Positions 5,873 through 6,869 of a stretch of DNA of 6,869 nucleotides are shown here, piece by piece; the first letter of the stretch is position 1, and the number at the start of each line of letters is the position of its first letter. Both the position numbers and the translations under genes were made by a program. The notes beneath the pieces are model-generated. The model was given only the letters and a program-made list of their open reading frames with translations, was not told the DNA's origin and made no database searches. The DNA comes from JBQTHP01 sp052389755 (GTDB taxonomy: Bacteria > Pseudomonadota > Gammaproteobacteria > Steroidobacterales > Steroidobacteraceae): contig JBQTHP010000051.1 in the NCBI GenBank assembly GCA_052389755.1, positions 1-6,869 on the forward strand, written 5' to 3'.

Positions 5873-6621
5873 GCGAGGCGGGCGAGCGGCTGCAGAAAGT
5901 GCTCGCTGCCGCCGGGCATGCCTCGCGACGCACGATCGAGGACTGGATTCGCGCGGGACGCGTGAGCGTGAACGGGCGCGTTGCGCAGCTCGGCGATCGT
6001 GCCGCGCCGGGCGATGACGTGCGGCTCGACGGCCGTCCGGTCACGCTCGGGCGCGAGGAGCGAGCGCCCGTCGAGGTACTCGTCTATCACAAGCCCGTCG
6101 GTGAAGTGACGACGCGCCGCGACCCCGAAGGCCGGCCCACCGTCTTCGACCGACTTCCCTCGCCCGGCGCGGGTCGCTGGATCGTCATCGGCCGCCTCGA
6201 CACGAATACGTCCGGCCTCCTGCTGTTCACGACCGACGGCGCGCTGGCACATCGTCTCATGCACCCGTCCGGCGAGATTGAGCGCGAGTACCTCGTTCGG
6301 GTGCGCGGACGCCCGACGCGGGAAGCGATCGAGCGATTGCGCGAAGGCGTCGTGCTCGAGGACGGCGCCGCACGCTTCGAAACGGTGGTCGAGACGGAAA
6401 GCACCCGGGGACATACGTGGTTCAAGGTGGTGCTGCGCGAGGGCCGCAACCGCGAGGTCCGGCGCATGTGGGAGGCCGTAGACCTCGAGGTGAGCCGACT
6501 CATGCGCATCCGTTTCGGGCCGATCGAGCTGCCGCGCACGCTGCGTGCGGGCGCGTGGCTCAAAGCCGATGCGCGCACGGTCGAATGCCTTGCAAGGAGC
6601 CTGTCCGACTATTCCGCATGA
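5869..6621 (+). CDS. rluB: 23S rRNA pseudouridine synthase, RluB/RsuA family
   Basis: This 250-residue enzyme isomerises a uridine of 23S rRNA to pseudouridine; RluB acts at position 2605 in E. coli numbering. An S4 RNA-binding domain covers about residues 6-55 (RLQKVLAAAGHASRRTIEDWI, IRAGRVSVNG). The catalytic domain begins at LVYHKPVGEVTT (71-82). Catalytic Asp111 lies in GRLDTNTSGLLLFTTDG, followed by LMHPS, EREYLVRV and the REGRNREVRRM motif. ATG 5869 overlaps the cysB stop (ATGA), which suggests cotranscription. It lacks the long basic C-terminal tail of E. coli RluB (about 290 residues). Its final nine codons (242-250) and stop fall inside the left inverted repeat of a structured element, so the present C-terminus may come from an insertion. 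RluE or RluF are less likely because of the close match to the RluB catalytic motif. Confidence 0.9.
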   Translation: MSEAGERLQKVLAAAGHASRRTIEDWIRAGRVSVNGRVAQLGDRAAPGDDVRLDGRPVTLGREERAPVEVLVYHKPVGEVTTRRDPEGRPTVFDRLPSPGAGRWIVIGRLDTNTSGLLLFTTDGALAHRLMHPSGEIEREYLVRVRGRPTREAIERLREGVVLEDGAARFETVVETESTRGHTWFKVVLREGRNREVRRMWEAVDLEVSRLMRIRFGPIELPRTLRAGAWLKADARTVECLARSLSDYSA

Positions 6622-6869
6622 GCCGCGTTGCGATTCCAAGCGAGTGTATACAAGGCGCAACGCGCAGCCCCATAGTTCGCACTATGGGCAAGCGTTGCAA
6701 CGAAGTAGACGCCGCTTGGAATCGCAACCCACTGGGACCGGGCGGAAAAGCCCTTGGGCGTCGTTGCAGGCGCCGCATGGGCAAAGAGCACACCGCGTCG
6801 CCTGCGCCGAGCCCCAGGGTTTTTACGCCACGGTCGCGGGCCGGTGGCATAGTCGGGCAGGCGCCTGGC
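6592..6869. mobile_element. MITE/REP-like structured element with imperfect 26-base terminal inverted repeats
   Basis: Bases 6592-6617 match the reverse complement of 6844-6869 at 21 of 26 positions without gaps, with a shared run CCGACTAT. The right repeat reaches the last base of the window, so the true outer boundary may lie beyond it. Inside lie a nested stem-loop (6627-6728), a 7-bp inverted repeat GCAGGCG/CGCCTGC (6766-6772, 6799-6805) and a terminal hairpin GCCAC/GTGGC (6827-6848). No transposase or credible gene is present. A TTTTT run at 6820-6824 has only a 4-bp stem before it, so a terminator is uncertain. A non-autonomous insertion or interspersed repeat explains the nested symmetry best, but one copy cannot prove mobility, and no target-site duplication can be assigned. 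Confidence 0.5.
6627..6728. repeat. 102-base nested stem-loop downstream of rluB
   Basis: Bases 6627-6642 and 6713-6728 are perfect 16-base inverted repeats (GTTGCGATTCCAAGCG and its complement). Nested within are GCAACGC/GCGTTGC (6657-6663, 6692-6698) and an 8-bp stem CCCATAGT/ACTATGGG (6669-6676, 6681-6688) closing a TCGC tetraloop. It begins six bases after the rluB stop. As RNA it would fold strongly from either strand. No U tract follows, so it is not a standard intrinsic terminator, though it could protect the rluB mRNA 3' end. Confidence 0.75.

Noticed and set aside
5743..6660. 305-codon open frame on the minus strand opposite rluB
   Set aside because: The plus strand encodes a full RluB with S4 and catalytic motifs. 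The minus frame begins inside the structured repeat and has no domain.
6801..6824. Intrinsic terminator before TTTTT at 6820-6824
   Set aside because: Only a 4-bp stem (CCTG/CAGG) with a 10-base loop precedes the T run, which is too weak to call.
6560..6850. Minus-strand frames of 96 and 60 codons over the right-hand element
   Set aside because: They simply read through the inverted repeats and the stem-loop. Such frames are often called as hypothetical proteins in repeats, and nothing supports translation here.

Overview
The window is GC-rich (roughly two thirds G+C) chromosomal DNA from a gammaproteobacterium, most likely of the Xanthomonadales/Lysobacterales or a nearby lineage. Three things point there. 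There is a fimT-pilV-pilW-pilX minor pilin cluster. There is a MetX-family acyltransferase of the serine O-succinyltransferase type beside a cysteine synthase. And there is a full-length CysB-type regulator that aligns without gaps to enterobacterial CysB. No phage, plasmid or CRISPR features are visible.

Layout, left to right. Positions 1-2599 (minus strand) hold four type IV pilus minor pilin genes in the order of transcription fimT, pilV, pilW, pilX. They are tightly packed, with ATGA and TGATG junctions or a 9-base gap; pilX runs off the left edge, where pilY1 and pilE would be expected. Positions 2600-2735 are a short non-coding gap with a perfect 12-base palindrome. Positions 2736-4774 (minus strand) hold cysK followed by a metX-family gene, joined by a 4-base GTGA overlap. 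Positions 4775-4897 are a divergent control region with a perfect TATAAT and a near-palindromic candidate operator. Positions 4898-6621 (plus strand) hold a cysB-type LysR regulator and rluB, joined by an ATGA overlap. Positions 6592-6869 form a short structured element bounded by imperfect 26-base inverted repeats (21 of 26 matching). It contains a 102-base nested stem-loop with a perfect 16-bp outer stem, and its left repeat supplies the last nine codons and stop of rluB.

How the genes work together. The acyltransferase probably activates L-serine with succinyl-CoA, and the adjacent PLP enzyme would then make L-cysteine from sulfide and O-succinylserine. The divergent CysB-type protein is the obvious regulator. 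This is a known but uncommon alternative to the CysE/O-acetylserine route. Two local details may reflect it: an alanine at a ligand-pocket threonine of CysB, and a GWTPDF loop in the cysteine synthase. The pilus genes form a separate unit for priming or tipping the type IV pilus.

Nothing here is clearly a wholly new system. The least explained part is the right-hand 278-base structured repeat, which looks like a MITE/REP-type interspersed element fused to the end of rluB.
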